Shown: one piece after another, positions 61,799 to 64,000 of the stretch
Numbering within the stretch: position 1 is the first letter of the stretch
How the letters are laid out: every line of letters begins with the position of its first letter
Assembly (NCBI RefSeq): GCF_008386635.1
Contig: NZ_VUOE01000001.1
Span: forward strand, 2,223,857 to 2,287,856
DNA: 64,000 bases
Source: Maribacter flavus
Lineage (GTDB): Bacteria > Bacteroidota > Bacteroidia > Flavobacteriales > Flavobacteriaceae
Direction of reading: 5' to 3'
Notes under the pieces: generated by a model
The model's database searches: none
Seen by the model: the letters and a program-made list of their open reading frames with translations, nothing else
Told to the model about the DNA's origin: nothing
Program-made: the position numbers and the translations under genes

Positions 61799-61812
61799 AT
61801 GATATAAATCAT
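61799..61812. promoter_or_regulatory. CRP/FNR-like palindrome ATGAT-N4-ATCAT
   Basis: ATGATATAAATCAT has perfect 5-bp arms, 51 bp before the sigma-factor start. It is the second such site in this spacer. Confidence 0.45.
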
Positions 61813-61862
61813 ATTTTTTGTTTTCATATCAACGTATATTCAATGAATAAAACAGTTAAGTC

Positions 61863-62639
61863 ATGAATAGAACAAAAGAAAACAAAGCAAATATGGGTAC
61901 CGTACTTTGGGTGGTTCAGGAGACCTATAAAAATCTGGTTGAATTTAAAAACCAAGAAAACCGGGAGGCTTTCAATAAGGAATTATTGCGTTTGATGCCA
62001 CAGGTTAAAAATTATGTTGCTATAAGGTTGAAGAACGCAATACGTGCCGGTAAATTAAATAAGGGAATGTTCGATCCCAATGACTTTACGGACCAATTGT
62101 TTATTGAAGTTTATGACAATTGGGAACTTGTGAAAAATGAATATGGCCTTCGCCCTTTTCTTTTTAAAAAAGTAGATGACCTGTTGGATGATCGTTTGAC
62201 CGAAGAGGAATTTGATCACATATTTTTTGAAAACATCGACACCTATTCCAAAAAGGAGTGGGATGCCATGGAGGAAGATTTTAGTACGGATGGTGATGGT
62301 GATTTGGTTCTATTGGAAGAGTTGGACGATAGTTCCTTGGACAGGACCAACTATTCATTGGACCATGTCTTTATAACCGAAGAGGAAAAGGGCCTAGCGC
62401 AAAAACTGGATGAAAGTTTGGACAAAGAGCGGGTTGAAAGGCATATGGATATGGTATTGGGTAAAATGTCCTTGCCCATGAGGTGCGTATTTGAATTATA
62501 CACAGATCAAGGTTTCACACCAGATGAAATTGCAGATATGAGGAATACCACCTTGGAGGAAACAGAAAACCTTTTGTCCAGCGCCAGAGGATTATTGAAA
62601 AAAAGTTTCGTTAAGCGTTTTTTAATCGATAGCAACTAA
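61863..62639 (+). CDS. Sigma-70-family-like RNA polymerase sigma factor
   Basis: 258 residues. A region-2-like part is at about 45-95 (LMPQVKNYVAIRLKNAI, FDPNDFTDQLFIEVYDNW) and a region-4-like helix-turn-helix at about 195-250 (MSLPMRCVFELYTDQGFTPDEIADMRNTTLEETENL). The two are separated by an acidic ~100-residue linker (EEDFSTDGDGDLVLLEELDD), longer than in ordinary ECF factors. Preceded by two CRP/FNR-like palindromes. No anti-sigma gene is adjacent. Confidence 0.78.
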   Translation: MNRTKENKANMGTVLWVVQETYKNLVEFKNQENREAFNKELLRLMPQVKNYVAIRLKNAIRAGKLNKGMFDPNDFTDQLFIEVYDNWELVKNEYGLRPFLFKKVDDLLDDRLTEEEFDHIFFENIDTYSKKEWDAMEEDFSTDGDGDLVLLEELDDSSLDRTNYSLDHVFITEEEKGLAQKLDESLDKERVERHMDMVLGKMSLPMRCVFELYTDQGFTPDEIADMRNTTLEETENLLSSARGLLKKSFVKRFLIDSN

Positions 62640-62651
62640 GCAATACAAGAT

Positions 62652-63365
62652 TTAGGCGACGCTAACCCCAAAAAAATGTCCTACCAATGCGGTCAATCCC
62701 ATGGCTATGGTACCCCAAAAGGTTACCCTGGCAACCGCTTTTAGGATGCTTGAACCACCTGCTTTTGCCGCCATGGCCCCCAAAAGCACCAGGAAAAAAA
62801 TAGCAAATCCATACAGGTAATACTCCATGTTTTCCAAGGGTAGAAAAAGCGTAACTAAAAATGGAAGTATCCCACCTATGGTGAATGCGGCGCCTGATGC
62901 CATGGCTGCCTGTAAAGGATTGGCTGCGCTAATGTCGTTGATTCCCAATTCGTCACGTATATGGGCTCCCAAGGCATCATGTGCCGTGAGTTCCTTGGCT
63001 ACCGTTAGGGCAGTTTCTTTCTTTAAACCCCTTTCCTCATAGATTTGTGCCAAGCGCTTTAGTTCCAAATTAGGCATTTCCTCTAATTCCTCTTTTTCTC
63101 TTTTTATATCCGCTTTTTCCACATCGGTTTGTGAACTTACGGAGACGTATTCGCCGGCTGCCATTGATAAAGCCCCGGCAACTAGGCCCGCCAATGTTGC
63201 CAAAACCACTGGTTCCCTTATTTCACTGGCCGCAGCTACGCCAATAGCAATACTGGCTGTAGAAAGAATGCCGTCATTGGCTCCCAAAACTGCCGCTCGT
63301 AACCAATTGCTACGGTGTATATAGTGGTTGTCCAAGTAATTATCTAATTCGTTAGGTTCGGACAT
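62652..63365 (-). CDS. VIT1/CCC1-family transporter (Fe/Mn)
   Basis: 237 residues. Family hallmarks: LRAAVLGANDGILSTASIAIGVA at the first helix, GALSMAAGEYVSVSSQTDVEKAD, then the hydrophilic loop rich in Glu (about 85-140) and three C-terminal helices. It moves Fe2+ or Mn2+ out of the cytosol in characterised relatives; the ion here is unknown. Together with dps it suggests metal-stress handling in this region. Confidence 0.9.
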   Translation of the reverse strand: MSEPNELDNYLDNHYIHRSNWLRAAVLGANDGILSTASIAIGVAAASEIREPVVLATLAGLVAGALSMAAGEYVSVSSQTDVEKADIKREKEELEEMPNLELKRLAQIYEERGLKKETALTVAKELTAHDALGAHIRDELGINDISAANPLQAAMASGAAFTIGGILPFLVTLFLPLENMEYYLYGFAIFFLVLLGAMAAKAGGSSILKAVARVTFWGTIAMGLTALVGHFFGVSVA

Positions 63366-64000
63366 GGTTATTTTATTTAAATTGAAGGTTTTGGTCGTTA
63401 CTTAATTCCTATCAATTAAAAGTATAAAATTTATTGTAGTGGCCCGATTGCTTCCGGTCAATTAACTCTTTCGAGAGACATTCATAGATTTTATCATACC
63501 CTTCCCTTTCTGCCAAATTTTGTGGGCTTTATCCTTTTTTCATTTTTGTCAGGTAGGACGCACCATATTTCAATAATAGACTCACAATCTGCATTCTATT
63601 GATATATGCAGCTAGTGCCAATGGAGATAAAGCATATTTGGAATATTTGTTTGCCAAATTTTCCGTCAAGCGCCCAAGATAGCTCTTAAATTATGAGTTT
63701 TGGTCTGTAATAATCGTCTCATGAAAGGAAAATTTTTTTAATTCGATCGCTTTTTGAAATACCTCCTGTGGCCCGCTGTAGGCTATCATCAAAAATACTT
63801 AACTATAATTTTCATCCTCTAAATCGAGTACTTTCGGATTTTTGGAAATCAGTTCAATTACTTCTTTGACAGATTTTGATTTTTAAAATCAGCTTAGGGC
63901 TAAATGCAATTTTCTTAATGAGAATAAGCTATAATTGATTGAAATGTAATCTTTTATATAAAATTATGGATTCTAATCTCAATCCCTAAAGAATTGTTAA
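63366..64000. other. 635-bp right-edge spacer with a decayed gene
   Basis: No intact gene. The centre holds an ankyrin-repeat pseudogene (63529-63879); 63366-63528 and 63880-64000 are AT-rich without recognisable features. Confidence 0.6.
63529..63879 (-). pseudogene. Ankyrin-repeat protein fragment with two in-frame stops
   Basis: One minus-strand frame runs without shifts for about 115 codons. Its end contains an ankyrin repeat: SPLALAAYINRMQIVSLLLKYGAS. It is interrupted by TAA codons at 63799-63801 and 63691-63693, ends at TAA 63529-63531, and has a TAA just upstream. It is therefore a dead remnant. Confidence 0.7.

Noticed and set aside
1-64000. CRISPR array
   Set aside because: No regularly spaced direct repeats were seen; the only repeats are the tandem 11-mer, tRNA-end copies and the duplicated leader.

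Overview
The window looks like a chromosomal segment of a marine Flavobacteriaceae bacterium (Bacteroidota). The signs are moderate AT-richness, few Shine-Dalgarno sequences, a Bacteroidetes-type tyrosine recombinase, relaxed lipoboxes, and family types typical of this group (GH3-like ligase, DUF2652, DUF5706/Pycsar-effector, PchR-like AraC regulators, paired universal stress proteins). The species cannot be fixed from sequence alone.

Layout. 1-2.3 kb (minus): an mlaE-mlaF-mlaD phospholipid transport operon, with mlaD cut by the window edge. 2.4-4.2 kb (plus): a LOG-family nucleotide phosphoribohydrolase and a lipoprotein L,D-transpeptidase. 4.3-17.0 kb: a probable genomic island. Its right edge is an intact tRNA-Arg(TCT), its left edge is a diverged copy of the 3' half of the same tRNA in the same orientation, and a tyrosine recombinase lies just inside the left edge. 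The cargo is two convergent, translationally coupled gene sets: serine hydrolase > NTT/HEAT transporter > class A PBP, facing serine hydrolase < secreted dikinase. 17.1-23.6 kb: a MarR-controlled homogentisate (tyrosine/phenylalanine) catabolic operon of aminotransferase, HPPD, HmgA, FAH and a flavin reductase. 23.9-25.4 kb: a GH3-like ligase. 25.4-63.4 kb: a long envelope and stress region with two cardiolipin synthases, two MscS channels, CsbD, YtxH, DUF1328, PA2169, SYLF and Dps proteins, four PchR-like AraC paralogues, four universal stress proteins, thioredoxin, a sigma factor, a beta-CASP nuclease, topoisomerase IB, a BLUF protein, an HD-PycTM fusion and a VIT1-type transporter. 63.5-63.9 kb: an ankyrin-repeat pseudogene.

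The most interesting candidate system is the island cargo. It encodes a dikinase-like enzyme (phosphohistidine domain followed by ATP-grasp, the order seen in glucan water dikinases) that carries a signal peptide and so should work in the periplasm, where ATP is normally absent. Two genes away is an Npt-type ATP/ADP-translocase-like transporter that could supply the nucleotide. Two paralogous class-A-beta-lactamase-like serine hydrolases and a bifunctional PBP complete the set, which points to envelope or peptidoglycan modification powered by exported ATP. This is inference from architecture and gene order.

Other observations include a lipoprotein joining a metallophosphoesterase, a kinase-like segment and an outer-membrane barrel; a SRAP-family protein lacking its usual catalytic residues; a BLUF domain with His at the usual Gln position; a recurring ATGAC-N4-ATCAT palindrome in stress-gene intergenic regions; and a duplicated 5' leader shared by two stress genes.
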